From contig JAVLUZ010000821.1 in assembly GCA_036768485.1 (NCBI GenBank), positions 1 to 64,000 on the forward strand: a DNA stretch of 64,000 bases. The letters are read 5' to 3'. This DNA is from Mermis nigrescens (Eukaryota; Nematoda; Enoplea; Mermithida; Mermithidae). The notes beneath the pieces were generated by a model. The model saw only the letters and a list, made by a program, of their open reading frames with translations, was not told where the DNA came from and ran no database searches. Each line of letters begins with the position of its first letter. Positions within the stretch are counted from its first letter, which is position 1. This document shows, piece by piece, positions 45,057-56,465 of the stretch. The position numbers and the translations under genes are program-made.

Positions 45057-46376
45057 CAGAAACGTAGCCAGGATTTTTGGTTCAGGGGGCATATACAAAA
45101 AATTTTTTAAGACTAATTTTGCATTGAATGTTAGTAACGTTATGTACCTATAATAAAACTGAGTTTTTCGACCTTAAGTAGTGTAGCCTAGCTAATTTAT
45201 GGGTTTCTGACAATCAGAAATACAAAAATGTTAATCAGCGCGAAATGCCAGAAATTTTTGATATTTTTACCGTTTTTATGTAGAATTTACGGTCTTTTAA
45301 TTGACTAACAGTTCGGAAATCATAAGAGGCGCAAAGCACCAAGTAATTTAGTAATCTTTTCTGTCCTTAACATTTTGTAGCCTGTGAATACTAATATTCT
45401 GTGATATTTTGCCTGATTTAGGCTATTAAACGCAATGCTGAAGCTTTACAAAAAGAAAGAACAATAACCAGCAGCGCCATGCGCCGGAAAATTTTGACGT
45501 TTTAGCTCTTTAAACACAATTTATACCGCTTAAATCATACAGAACAGACAAATTAATTTCGGCGAACCCTTTTACTTTTCGTCCTCCCAAAATCTCGCTG
45601 CACATGTACAACGAGATTTTACGGCGGGGGCTGCAGTGGCGCGCTCAATCGCCCCCTAGAAAATTTTGTAAAAAAGCACTTTAATGTTAAATACTATCGC
45701 TAAAATTTTCGCAAAATCGGCCAAATCTCGGTTCTAAATTTAGCTCAAAACACTTAAAATTGATGAAGTCCTACATTGTACAAGATGAGCTGGAATGCGC
45801 TTTTCGACCTCTGCTAAGTATAAAGCGGAGCAAAGGGTGCTGCCAATAAGGTATAAAAAAGATGTATCAATGACAATTTTGTTCTTATCGTTTTCAAGCC
45901 CATTTGTGGCCTTCTTATTAACAAGATATAATTCAGAAAACAGAAAATGCGCAAAAACATAAAAAAATTTGGTCATTCCTTTCATTTAAAATAGGATTAT
46001 GTGTCCTGTCCTTGTAAAGAAAGACAAACAAAGGAAAGAATAGACAAACTGGTACACAATCATTTTCGCACATTTACTGTTATGCTCAACAAGCATGCGC
46101 AGTTTCATTCAACGGACAAATAGAGCAATAAATCACTAAAGTGATGTGAATTGATCGATTATTTTAGCTAATTTAAGCTTTTGAACTCATTGGATCTATA
46201 TAACAATAAATATAATAAAGACTCGGCACGAAGCGCCAGAAAATTTTTGACGTTTTTGCCTTTTTTAACTCAATTTTCTGGACACAATTATTACACTCGA
46301 AAAATCAACAGAATTTCTGAAAAATTTCGGGGGTGTGGGGGGCATGTGCCCCTAATGCCCCCTGGCTACGCCTATG
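45057..46376. mobile_element. hAT-like element, family I, nested
   Basis: Flanks GCTGCAAT and GCTTCAAT match at 7 of 8. Ends CAGAAACGTAGCCAGG and CCTGGCTACGCCTATG form an imperfect 16-bp inverted repeat. GGCGCTTCGCGCC-like palindromes at 45473 and 46225. No coding content recognised. Confidence 0.7.
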
Positions 46377-46472
46377 GCTTCAATACGTGTGCTATCCTAT
46401 ACACTACACAATTTCGATTGACGTCAATGTACGCTATAGTTAGAGTTCTAAAATCCAAACAGCATATCTTCT

Positions 46473-47382
46473 GGGTCTACGACAATTGGGAGGAAGTCAA
46501 TTGGTAGAACGACAATTGGTCGTACGACATTTGGTAGGACGTCAATTCGTAGGGTAGGACAATTGGTAGGGTACGACAATTGGTAGGATGCGACACTAGT
46601 AGGATATTACTGTCTTATGCGAACGAATGTTCCTACTGTGTAATGGTTTTATTTTCCAAATATACCTGCAACTTTCAAGTTAATAGTTATATGACCTACT
46701 TTTTTGCTAGCTGCTGCTTTTTTATTTACATAATATGCGTAGGCATACGAAAACTCATTTGCATACTGGAAACGAAACATACCGATCAAAATGGAAAATG
46801 CTATGACAAATTGTATGCAATGCCACGAAGAAAATGAAATGGCTGTTTTTCGGCGAATTTTTCTACAATTACTGTCTTATGCGAACGAATGTTCCTACTT
46901 GTAATGGTTTTATTTTCCAAATATACCTGCAACTTTCAAGTTAATAGTTATATGACCTACTTTTTTGCTAGCTGCTGCTTTTTTATTTACATAATATGCG
47001 TAGGCATACGAAAACTCATTTGCATACTGGAATGAAATCATACCGATCAAAAAAATATGGAATGACACAAAAACAAAAGACAGCGGACCACTGAAGTGAA
47101 CAGTGCATCAAATGAACCTTATGTAAATGTTAATCCTATTGTTTACCCGTCTTGATGAACAAATAAGAGTTATATGAGTATGTACATATATATTTGTTTA
47201 TCCCAGATGCGCAGCATTGAGTTTATGAGTACAACACGGTAGGGGAGCCAGTATAACAATTACCGCATCCTACCAATTGTCGTACCCTAGCAATTGTCGT
47301 ACCCTACCAATTGACGTCCTACCAAATGTCGTACGACCAATTGTCGTTCTACCAATTGACTTCCTACCAATTGTCGTGATTC
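46473..47382. mobile_element. Long-TIR (Mutator-like/foldback) element with 10-bp TSD
   Basis: CATATCTTCT at 46463-46472 and 47383-47392. The arms (about 130 bases each) are built from GACAATTGGTAGG and GTCAATTGGTAG units, and the right arm is the reverse complement of the left. A 190-bp interior segment (TTACTGTCTTATGCGAACGAATG...) is duplicated at 46607 and 46868. Confidence 0.82.
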
Positions 47383-48093
47383 CATATCTTCTATCCGACC
47401 ATATCATAGTCGCTGTTATGTCTGAATGCATAAATTTAATGCTCAATTTCCTTTAAATATCTATGAAACCTTGTGCTTTTTCAAACCGTGTTTAATCGCA
47501 CGTTCATTTTAATAATGGAATTGCGCGCTATTGTATTAAAAACTTTGTTCTTGCTTGAATAATGCTACCAAAATCCTTGCTAACTACTTAATCTATTTTT
47601 AGAAAGATTGAATAATTAACAGAGCTTAGAATTCAAAAATCTTCTTGATACAGCAGTGAAGCCTTGCGTTTGACAAATAACAAATATAAAATCGGTCTAA
47701 ATATGTATCTTATGCATAACATTGTATTGGAAGCAAAGCATGTTGTTAGTATATAAGCCCGGGCCCGGGCCCGGTACCAAGCCCGGCAGCAAAGCTCGGG
47801 CCCGGGCCCGGTATTTTTTGAGCCCGGTCGATCACTGCTCGTTAGATTATCCTGATAATTTCGATATGACCATGCCTCATGCGTCGTAAGGTTAACTCAA
47901 CATGTATTTTTGAGCGTGAAGCACATATGGAATTTTATGAGATTATCCTCAACTTTTTTTCTAAACAAGTATTTTAGCGATAAGCGCTGGAGATGATTAT
48001 TTGTTGCTATTATGCGCTATTATTTACTTAATGACGCAAAAGGCATTTTCATCTAAAATTTTGATTTTGATCAATGTGATCCACTAATTGAAT

Positions 48094-48219
48094 ATGCCAC
48101 CATCGTTTCTTGCTTCCTCATTTCATTGCAATTATCATTTAATCCCTCAATTTCTTCATCCGCGAAATCGCATTAAATCTTTGGAAATCGAAGCGATTGG
48201 TGGTTATTATACCTTCTTG
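48094..48219 (+). CDS. Candidate exon of a small host gene, 5' limit uncertain
   Basis: A frame open from ATG 48094 reaches a donor (CTTCTTG|GTATGCATA). It encodes about 42 residues including PQFLHPRNRIKSLEIEAIGGYY. The same frame extends upstream past a TAA at about 48082, so whether 48094 is a true start or the exon is broken is unclear. It joins in phase 0 to the exon at 48284 over a 64-bp GT..AG intron. Protein not recognised. Confidence 0.4.
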
Positions 48220-48283
48220 GTATGCATACCTACTTTGTGTTATTGATGCATTAGTGGATTCTAAATATTTCCTGCTGCTTCAG

Positions 48284-48357
48284 AAGTTTTTATCGATCTT
48301 TTGGCTTAAAGTCACTTTTCCGGAGCTCCGTGCCAAATACATATCTAGTTTTCAACC
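48284..48357 (+). CDS. Candidate 74-bp exon of the same small host gene
   Basis: Acceptor TTCCTGCTGCTTCAG and donor GTATGTAATT bracket an open segment encoding KFLSIFWLKVTFPELRAKY and a few more residues, phase 0 to phase 2. Hydrophobic then basic. Confidence 0.45.
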
Positions 48358-48412
48358 GTATGTAATTTGATTTCTTTGATTATTTTGGGTAATTTTTTCT
48401 GCTTTTACATAG

Positions 48413-48494
48413 GAAATTGCGCAGGCTAGAAACATTGGAAAATGTTATTCGTGGAAAAATGTTTGTGCTAGCGGTTAAACGCGAACGCTCCTAG
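48413..48494 (+). CDS. Candidate terminal exon of the same small host gene
   Basis: After a 57-bp intron with a strong tract (TTTTTTCTGCTTTTACATAG) the phase-2 frame continues for about 26 residues, including LRRLETLENVIRGKMFVLAV, to TAG at 48492-48494. Short introns with matching phases on both sides favour a real gene. It would end 317 bases before the ATG of the ZNFX1-like gene. Confidence 0.45.
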
Positions 48495-48798
48495 TGCTTT
48501 TGTGCCCTTCTGATTTCATTTGTTGACTGCATTGAGCAACAAAAGTTGCTTTTTAATCGCTTCGACCACATTGCATGAATAACGTTTTTCATCCTGCGTC
48601 AATTTATCCAGTACACTAGTTGCTGGCCTCATGCTTATCGTTGTCTTCTAATTTATGAAAATATGAGTTGCGCTATTCCTTTGTTATCTAATTAAGTAAA
48701 TTGCTGCTTTAACTTGCGTTTCTTACACAGTAATATTGGAATATTTGTTGATCGGACAGGATTTAATGATTATTGATTAAAATTTTAATAACTGCCAG
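48495..48798. promoter_or_regulatory. Intergenic stretch, presumed promoter of the ZNFX1-like gene
   Basis: No repeat family is recognisable here, unlike most of the window. No TATA or initiator can be assigned with confidence; the role follows only from position. Confidence 0.25.
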
Positions 48799-48810
48799 AA
48801 TAATACGGTT

Positions 48811-48980
48811 ATGCGTGGCAGTCGCCCACCGAGAGGCGGATTCATTAGGAGAGGACTGACTAGAGGCGCAAGCAATTTCTTGGCTCCTATGTCGACCGGA
48901 GCACATAAACCTTTACTCAACGCCCCGGTCAAATGGTGTGTCATGTCCGTTGGTATTAAACAAGATGATCCGAACTTAAG
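48811..48980 (+). CDS. ZNFX1-like gene, candidate first coding exon
   Basis: ATG at 48811 follows an upstream in-frame TAA (48778), and a donor (AACTTAAG|GTAGTC) closes the exon in phase 2. The 57-residue product opens with MRGSRPPRGGFIRRGLTRG, an Arg/Gly-rich stretch as in many RNA-binding proteins, and ends KWCVMSVGIKQDDPNL. An AG just before 48799 could also make this an internal exon. ZNFX1 proteins have an unstructured Arg-rich N terminus before a helical region, which is what the next compatible exon supplies. Known role of the family: SF1 RNA helicase with NFX1-type zinc fingers, involved in RNA silencing and antiviral RNA sensing. Confidence 0.5.
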
Positions 48981-49221
48981 GTAGTCGTTTGTAATATGCA
49001 TTTCTTTAACTTGGAAGCGACATCAGCGATTGATAAATCTTTGTTGATAAAATTAGTGTTATTCACAAGTGGTACCTATTTATTATTTATTTATTTATTT
49101 TTAATGTTACTTACAACTGGTATCACGTATTTGATTTCACTATTATAAAAAATTGTCGCTTGCGCGCAACTTTCAATGCACTATAACATGGCGTAAAGAG
49201 ACAGATCAGCCAGAATATTTG

Positions 49222-49580
49222 GGATCATATATACATGTTTTCGGGAGGAGGAAAGTTTGACTTCCAAGTGAATACTGACCCCCGCAAAATGGCTGCGACC
49301 TCCCCAGAATTCTTTTATTTTTCGTAAAAGTTTTATAAATGTCCTTTTAGCGTTTTCAGCTCATTTTTGACTCGCACCTTGCGAAATATAAAAATTTTTC
49401 ACTCAATTTTTCCGAATTTTTAAATTTTTTAATGTTTTAGAAAGAATGGGCATTGTTCGAAACGCTCAAAAACTGTGTTTTTAATGCGTTCTCACAGTTT
49501 TTAGCCCAAAAAGGCACTTTTCAAAAATTTTGTGAGTCGAGACTGACACATTCCCCCAGAATTTCCATGCTCTACATGTA
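49222..49580 (-). repeat. Family-C copy in the ZNFX1-like intron
   Basis: TACATGTTTTCGGGAGG start, CCCCCGCAAAATGGC, AAAGAATGGGCATTGTTCGAAACG and a CATGCTCTACATGTATGC end, as in the copy at 60070. Confidence 0.55.
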
Positions 49581-51380
49581 TGCTCGGGGTCATGGCCAGG
49601 TTTTATTTTCGAATTTGCCAAAAATCGTAAAGTCACATCACGAACCAGTGTATGATAAAATTTTAAAGGAAACACTACTAGCGTTTTTCTCTAGGCTCTG
49701 TTCAGTAGGGTATAAAATGATATGCTTTTAATAGATTTCTGTCCTTATTCTAGCGAGGCTTTTCAAAACATTCCTAATCTTATTTTAAGAAGTCCATTTT
49801 GAAAAGCGATTTTCCGGAAAATAACTCAATGTAAGTTATAATGACCTATTAGGGGTAAGAAAGACACTTTTAATACATCATTATTTTGTGCAAAAACTTG
49901 CCATATTTATGGATAGAGCTTGTCCACGCTCTAAAAGTATTTAAGATAGCTTGCATTCGAGTTTAAAAGTAATTACAGGGTGGTGCGCGTATCTATTCCA
50001 TACTTTGTTTTCATTCATACATGATGTTAGGGGTTTATTCATTCGGAAATTTGCTGAAGACTCGTAGAAAAGGTGCTTATTAAGCGTTTCTAGCTATCTA
50101 TTTGCTCAAAAGTATCAAATTTTCGGCGCTTCGCGCCATATACTCATGTTGCGACTATATTTATTTTAATTTATTCGACTTTTTTGATTATTGTTCCAAG
50201 TTTCTTGTTTTTATGCTCTAGAATGATAGAGCATCGTCTGAATCGCCGAAAAACCATGTTTTTGACGCATATCCACCATTTTTAGGCCAAAAAGGCGCTT
50301 TAAAAGAAGCAATCATGAAACTTTTATCTTGCAAAGTTCAACTGTGTCAAATTTTGTATTTCGCGAGCAATACATTCCTACCCGATCACTACTATTTTAC
50401 CAAATTTGAGTATACGAAGCAGTATTCAGGCAAGACGTTTCGGTGGATTTCGACTGCAACTTCAATGAATGCCTTGATAATTTTTTGATTTTTCAATTCC
50501 TGAATGTTTAATTGGCACGTTATGCATGCTTAAGATTTGATAAATCGCCAAAGAAAAACGCACAACTTTAAGTCGGAAGAATGATAAGGCCAACCAAGGC
50601 TTGATGAGTCGTAGATTCGCCTCCCATTTTGGCCTCCTAGTTTTCTCAACTTGACGCTCTCCGATCTTTTTCCTTGTAATTTATGAAAGCCATTTCGCTT
50701 TATTTTCGTTTTTAATGATGTTAAAGTTGAAAAAAAATTTTTTCAACAAAATATGAAATAACTAAATACGTGCGCCACCCTGTACACTTTGCATTACACA
50801 AGGGCATAGGGAGGGGTGGGAGTTGGTATTACCCCTACCTCAGATTTTGAAAAACCGGGTACTGTCAGGCAATTCTGGTGAAACATAAGTTGCTTTTGAG
50901 GAAAATTTAGATTTCATAATAGAAAAGTACAGCTCAGTTAACAAAGTTCAGTCACTTTGAGTAATATTTTTGAAAAATTATTATTTTCCACACAATATTA
51001 CTTTTTTATCAATTATTTATCACAGTATAGTGAATAAATAATCCACTTAATACATTGTTTAAAATGAGCATTTAAAAAACATTTTAGAATTGATTTTATC
51101 TACAATCTGATCCCAAGAATGACATTTTAATATTTTTAAATAGATACCAATTCAAGAATGACATTTTAATATTCTTAAATAACAATATCAATATATTACC
51201 TACCAGAAACGCATGTTAGGACCTATGTTTACCGTGTGACTCTATTTGAATTTCACCCTCCTCTGGCCATCCCCACCTTGCACATCTATGGTTTGCTTCT
51301 ATGTGTGTTGCTTTTTTGAAATCGATCACTAAGTCGATTCAAAAGCTCTTCAAGGTGATGTGAGTGAACATCGAATTTGT
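49581..51380. other. Intronic stretch with repeat copies
   Basis: A family-C copy occupies about 50030-50330 (palindrome GGCGCTTCGCGCC at 50125). A family-D-like C-rich block with ACTGTCAGGCAATTCTGG lies at 50800-50900. A short duplication of 'caagaatgacattttaatat' occurs at 51115 and 51152. Otherwise AT-rich with nothing recognised. Confidence 0.4.
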
Positions 51381-51386
51381 TTACAG

Positions 51387-51594
51387 TGAATTCCTCGCCG
51401 GAATTTCGTATAAATTGCAAGATTCTGCGATGAAACTAGAGGCCAAGGATAAAATGCAGCTTTGTTGCGATAAAAAGAGCCAAATTGCCGACGGCTTAAA
51501 TACCATGCGAAAAAGTGGCATTGGTTCGAAAGCGAAGATCGAGTTCTGCATTATTTGTGGGCCTGTACCAGATAACGAAAAAAGTACACCCATT
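51387..51594 (+). CDS. Exon-like ORF inside the ZNFX1-like intron, capped by a transposon
   Basis: An acceptor (GAATTTGTTTACAG) opens a phase-2 frame of about 70 residues, compatible with the exon ending at 48980. It includes EFLAGISYKLQDSAMKLEAK, CCDKKSQIADGLNTMRKSG and a Cys pair in FCIICG. A hAT-like element was inserted at 51595. With one TSD copy removed the frame would end four codons later, close to an AATAAA at about 52075. It could be an alternative last exon or an old gene fragment. Function unknown. Confidence 0.35.
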
Positions 51595-52030
51595 CGGTGT
51601 TTTTTTGTACAACGTCTGTTTGTACATGTACAAAGATGGTCTATAAAAGTCTTAGTACATTTTGTACACACAAATTTTTGGGTACTATAATATAATACAG
51701 TAGCGATTTTAGTGTGCCAAAAACAGAGTTGTTCGACCTTTGGTAGTGTATTTTAGCTAATTTCTGGGTTTCTGAGGGCAAAAATCACTAATAATCGTCT
51801 CAAAACGGCGAGAAGCGCCGAAAATCCCTTTCAAAATGCAATTTCTGACACTATAAAGATATATAGAACACACAATTACTCATTTCGGCTCGAAGCGCCG
51901 AAAATTTTTTCGAATTTCACACCTTTTTTGCAGTTTTTTTCTTCTCAAAAATCTTTGTAGATGTACAAAGACGGTCCCCAAAAGTCTTTGTACATCGGGA
52001 TAAATCTTTTCCGGATACAAAGAAATACTG
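51595..52030. mobile_element. hAT-like element, family E, exact 8-bp TSD
   Basis: CACCCATT at 51587-51594 and 52031-52038. Ends CGGTGTTTTTTTGTAC and ACAAAGAAATACTG. Inside: TTTGTACATGTACAAAG and two GGCNCGAAGCGCC-type palindromes (51808 and 51888). A 436-bp single-unit version of the dimeric copy at 40191. Confidence 0.92.
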
Positions 52031-52639
52031 CACCCATTCCATTTTTTCATTAAATATATTTTATTAATAAAACGTCATTCTTCATTTAATACAAATCTTG
52101 TACTCTGGCAATAGCCGTTTTGTACCGATTGGCACCGTACACATGCAATAGGTAAAAGAAGGCGATGATCAGAAAGTACCTCTATGAATCTTATCCTAAT
52201 CATCTTACAACACTTTTACATAGATGTGTGTGTAACTGTAGCATTTTTTTACTTAACTACTAGGTACCCAAATCGGGTTTTCGAGCCACTGTAAAGCAAG
52301 TTTATGTTCAGTTTACTCGATATTTACAGAGCCTAACATCGTATGTTATATTATTCTGCCACTTCAACTCAAATCTTACATAATTTTTTACTTGTTCTGA
52401 TTGACTGCATTCTTAATACTCGTATGTATAAGTTTTCATTAAAACCGTTAAATAATATAGCTCTTCTCTATGCTTCATCCCAGGATAGTTCTCTGACTCT
52501 TTTCTCTCTATTTTCAGTCTCCAAAAATGTTCATGGAATGCTCAACCCTTTTACGTGTTTCGTTTTGCCCACTTTTGGTTGTATAACTTTGCAATCCGTC
52601 ATTATTTCCGCCAAACTGCGTGTACTTATCAATTATCAC

Positions 52640-53030
52640 ACGTGGTTTGGGGGTTCACTGCCCCTGAAAAATTTTAACCCCCGCAGATATTTTTTCGACT
52701 CCCCCAGAATTGGCGATTTTTCAAAAGTTTCCAATATTTTACTGAAAATCTGCAGAAAAAGAGCTTTTTTACGCGTTTTCATCTGTCTAATTGCTCAAAA
52801 GTGTCAAATTTTCGGCGCTCCGCGCCATATATGTACTCATGTTTTGACATATATATTGTTTAATTTGTTCGACTGTCTTGATTTTTTTGGAAATTATTCT
52901 CTTTTCATGCTCTTGAGAGTATAGTTGGAAAAGTTAAATACGATGTTTTTGACGCGAATCACCGCTTCTAGGCCCAAAAAGGCACTTTAAAATTTAATCC
53001 CCTCCGCCCAGAAATCCTATGCTGTACATG
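52640..53030 (-). repeat. Family-C copy
   Basis: CACACGTGGTTTGGGGG start, CTAATTGCTCAAAAGTGTC, GGCGCTCCGCGCC at 52814 and a CTATGCTGTACATGTCTGG end. Exact TSD not found. Confidence 0.6.
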
Positions 53031-54275
53031 TCTGGTACTAATTGAAAACGAATTCAGGTGTTCTTAGCGCTTTTATGGATGAAATTCCTTTGATTTCCGC
53101 CCCTGACTTCACTAATGCTTCCATTGAACACGTAGCGCAGCGGATAGCCGAAATTCGGCGTAGTTCAATCAACGACCCTTGCGAAGCGTAACGAATTTGT
53201 TTTGTATTTGATTTTTTTACTCAAAATTTCATTTTTGATCCCTTAATTTAATCTTCAATTCTCTTATTGCAAATCTTGATTTTTACATTAAAATGGGATT
53301 CAAGAAACTTAAGATGCAGGATGTCCCACCCAATTATCCAACATGTTTTTTTCGTAATAACGCTGTAAATTCTTATTATTTTTCAACGATTTTTTTGGAT
53401 ATAGCTAGAAGGTCCAATAGGAAACATAACGACAAGGTTTAATAATTTGTTTTGTTTTGTTTTTTTATTATATTTTTCGGTTTCGCTTGCGTATAGGGTG
53501 AACTGCAGAACTTAGAGTAAACCATAGATTTTTGTTAGTTTTTGCGATAAATGCATAGCCCACGATTCATGCCACTCAAGCTATAAATGATAATGAATTG
53601 TCAGTACCTATCTGAATGTTTGTGCATCATTAAAAACCGTTGCATAGGTTTGCGCAAGCTCATGAGACATTTCTGTCATAAGCTTGTACGACGATTTTTG
53701 CACAGTGAATAACAGTCGGTTCTGTGAAAATGCTATATTTTGAACAGTATATAACCAAATCATGTCGAACTTTATCAGTCGATGACCTATTAGACATTCT
53801 ATATTTGTTGGAGAAACTTTTCAAAATATTAAGAATTGATCGTCTTAACGCGACATAATGTTTCGGGTATTAGGTGGTCAACCTGCAAAAAGTTAGGTTT
53901 CTGTAGCTCACACCACGAACCAGCAAAATAAGCCAAATCATGTAGTCTAGTTTCTTATTAGACCTTCTAGTTATGAATAAAAAATCATTAGGAAATATTA
54001 AGAATTAGGGGAGTTATTACGGAAAAACAGTTGGGACAGTTAGGTGGGGCATATTGAGAAATGTTCTGATTGGCCATTACACATGTATTCGCATTGAATT
54101 GCAGTGATTCTTATTAAATGCATTTTGAAAGGTTCTGGATTTCTTTATTTATATACCGAATTAATTGTGTATATGTACACAGGCTCCTTCTTATCCAGGA
54201 TTCGTCCAAAAGACAGCGTGAATAAAAATAAATTGTTAAAAAAATAAAATAAAAAAATCAAAAATAAATTGTCTC
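53031..54275. other. Intronic gene-free stretch
   Basis: No supported gene. A GTAGCGCAGCGGATAG string at 53132 resembles a tRNA A-box region, but no B-box is convincing. Confidence 0.35.
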
Positions 54276-54279
54276 CCGC

Positions 54280-54545
54280 ACATCTTAGAAAATCTATAAG
54301 CATTGCCGGAAAGAACCGAATTTTCGATGGTTTTCAGCGTGCTCTATCTATGAAAATAATAGAATTTGAATAATTGGACAATTTTGTTTTTTTGGAATAT
54401 GTTCTCAAAGTGTCGTTTTTGGTCGCAGAAAATTTGAAGATCTTCTAACAGAGTAATGTAATTCCATCTTTCCGTTTATTATCTTGGCTTTCCTAAAATT
54501 TTTTCGACTAATTGGAACGGCCTTCCCCGCGCCTCTTTTACTACG
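54280..54545 (+). repeat. Family-K repeat copy
   Basis: TTTTCAGCGTGCTCTATC, AAAATTTGAAGATCTTC, TTTCCGTTTATTATCTTGG and a CCTTCCCCGCGCCTC end match the copies at 26360 and 62262. Confidence 0.5.
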
Positions 54546-55179
54546 TTATTGTACCTACGTATGCATACACGTTTCATTTTGATTTGAATTATCTTAGTTG
54601 CTGCCAGTGATCGGACCGAGGCCTCGGCCTCGGCAAGCCTCGGCGTTTTTTGGAGCCTCGGCCTCGGCGCCGAGGGCGAAGCTGAAAAGTGCCGAGGCGC
54701 CGAGGTTTAAAATCAAATTTGAATAAATTTAATATATCCGTTGAATATTAACTATTTAGAATGCATCTGCAGTACACAGGCTATTTTTTACCTATAGACT
54801 TTTCGTATGGTTTTAGTCGCGTACCCACTTACACCAAGTTACATACAGCAAAGTGCCAATTTATTTTTCATGTGATGACTAAGTTTTAATTCTCATGCTC
54901 GCTACATGGATCGGAAACACACATTCCCAAGGGGGGCTGAGGAGGGTTATTACCCTCCTCTCAGGGTACAAGACTCAAGTCACTGTCAGACGATTTTTGG
55001 TGAAAACCTTTTGAATATTTTTTGAACTTAATTTTTACTATGGCAAAAGTGCAGCTATTAGAATTTCACGAAGTGATACAGTATTTTTGAATGTAAGCAA
55101 GAGTGAATAGACAAACTATCACTTTAAAACATGCATGCAACAGCTCAAAATTTTCGGGAGGGGCTCCTTGGCATCAATG

Positions 55180-55411
55180 TAACGGCTTGAAATTTCGGGT
55201 AGGGGTCCCTGGCCATTTTTAGAAGGAGGGGGATTAACGACTCCAATTTTATGTCAAAAATGGCAAAAGCACCTAAAAATAGCCAACAAAGCGCAAATTT
55301 TCGCCAAAAATGGGGAGGGTGGGTCAAAATTTTCTGACGTTGGAGGGAAGGGCGTGGGGAGGACATCCAACCCTGGGTGGGTGTGGGGAGTTCCCCAAAG
55401 CCCTCCTGTTA
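55180..55411 (+). mobile_element. Family-G element, nested
   Basis: Ends TAACGGCTTG and CCTCCTGTTA. Flanks CATCAATG and CACGTATG match only 5 of 8. Interior as in 60519. Confidence 0.5.
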
Positions 55412-56075
55412 CACGTATGATTTTCGGCCATTTTCATGCGAGAGGGGTAAATGATCACGAATTTTCGGCCGAAAATCGCAAAAACGCACCTAAAAATGGC
55501 CAATAAATACAGGTTTTTCCAAAATCAATTCGGCTCGTGCATTTTTTACAGCCATTTTTATACAATATTAAAATACTTTATTGGACAAAGTGATATTAAT
55601 TATATCGTTTTTCACTATATTTAGGGAAATTTCGAAAAATTTTCGGCGCTTCGCGCAAAATATCGCTAATATACTGAATTTAGATTGAAGCAAGGGCATT
55701 AAACACTGAAAAATCAATTTTTGTGTAACCTAGGCATCTTTATGCAGGTTTAAATATCTTTTGTATCTATTTATGCTGCTTTTAAAAATTTTATGCCAAA
55801 TAAGTACTATTCAATAACTTTGCACTTTTTTGCCGTTCAAAGATAAAATTGACTAATTTATCCTGATGTTGCATTGGATTTCTAAGCACAGTAGTGCTTA
55901 TTACAAGATTTAATTGGCATATTACAATATCTGTAATATGTATTTCTGATTTTGTAGTACAAGTTGTTTTAGCTTTCTCAGTCGAGTTTTATGTGTAAAT
56001 TTCATCAAAAGCTCATAAAAATTTCGACGCTTCGCGCCGAACTAATATTATCAGCTAAATTCAAGATTTTTGGGC

Positions 56076-56465
56076 CACGGTTTTTTGTATTCGGCAAAGA
56101 TTTTTCATAATGTACAGAGACTTTTCAGGACCATCTTTGTACATGCAAAAGATTTTTGGAGAGACAAAAACTGTAAAAAGGTGTAAAATTTCCGAAAATT
56201 TTCGGCGCATCAGTAATTGTCTGTCCTATATATCTTTAAAATAGTAGAATTTGCATTTAGAATGGAAAAATGTCAAATATTCAGAAACCCAGGAATTAGC
56301 TAAGATGCACCACCAAAGGTCGAAAAATCCTGTTTTACTACACTAAATCGCTACTGTACCATACTATAATAGTAGACAAAAATTTGCACGTACAAAATAT
56401 TCAAAGACTTTTGGATACCATCTTTGTATATACATGTAAAAAAGTATCTTGCACAAAAACCACTG
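56076..56465. mobile_element. hAT-like element, family E, nested, diverged
   Basis: Ends CACGGTTTTTTGTATTCGGC and AAAACCACTG. Flanks TTTTGGGC and TTTAGGAC match at 6 of 8. A shortened GGCGC palindrome and GTACATG motifs remain. Confidence 0.7.

Larger units (their letters stand above)
44789..47837. mobile_element. 3-kb hAT-like element with GGGCCCGG subterminal arrays, exact TSD
   Basis: CTCGTTAG at 44781-44788 and 47838-47845. A perfect 15-bp inverted repeat CAGTGATCGACCGGG closes both ends, each followed by GGGCCCGG clusters. Non-autonomous: no transposase seen. It contains a second hAT-like element (45057-46376) and a long-TIR element (46473-47382). Confidence 0.93.

Noticed and set aside
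52343..52924. 193-residue plus-strand ORF
   Set aside because: Its second half lies within a family-C repeat that is non-coding elsewhere, and the first half shows no domain or splice support.
53127..53190. tRNA gene
   Set aside because: A-box-like GTAGCGCAGCGG is present but there is no convincing B-box or acceptor stem.
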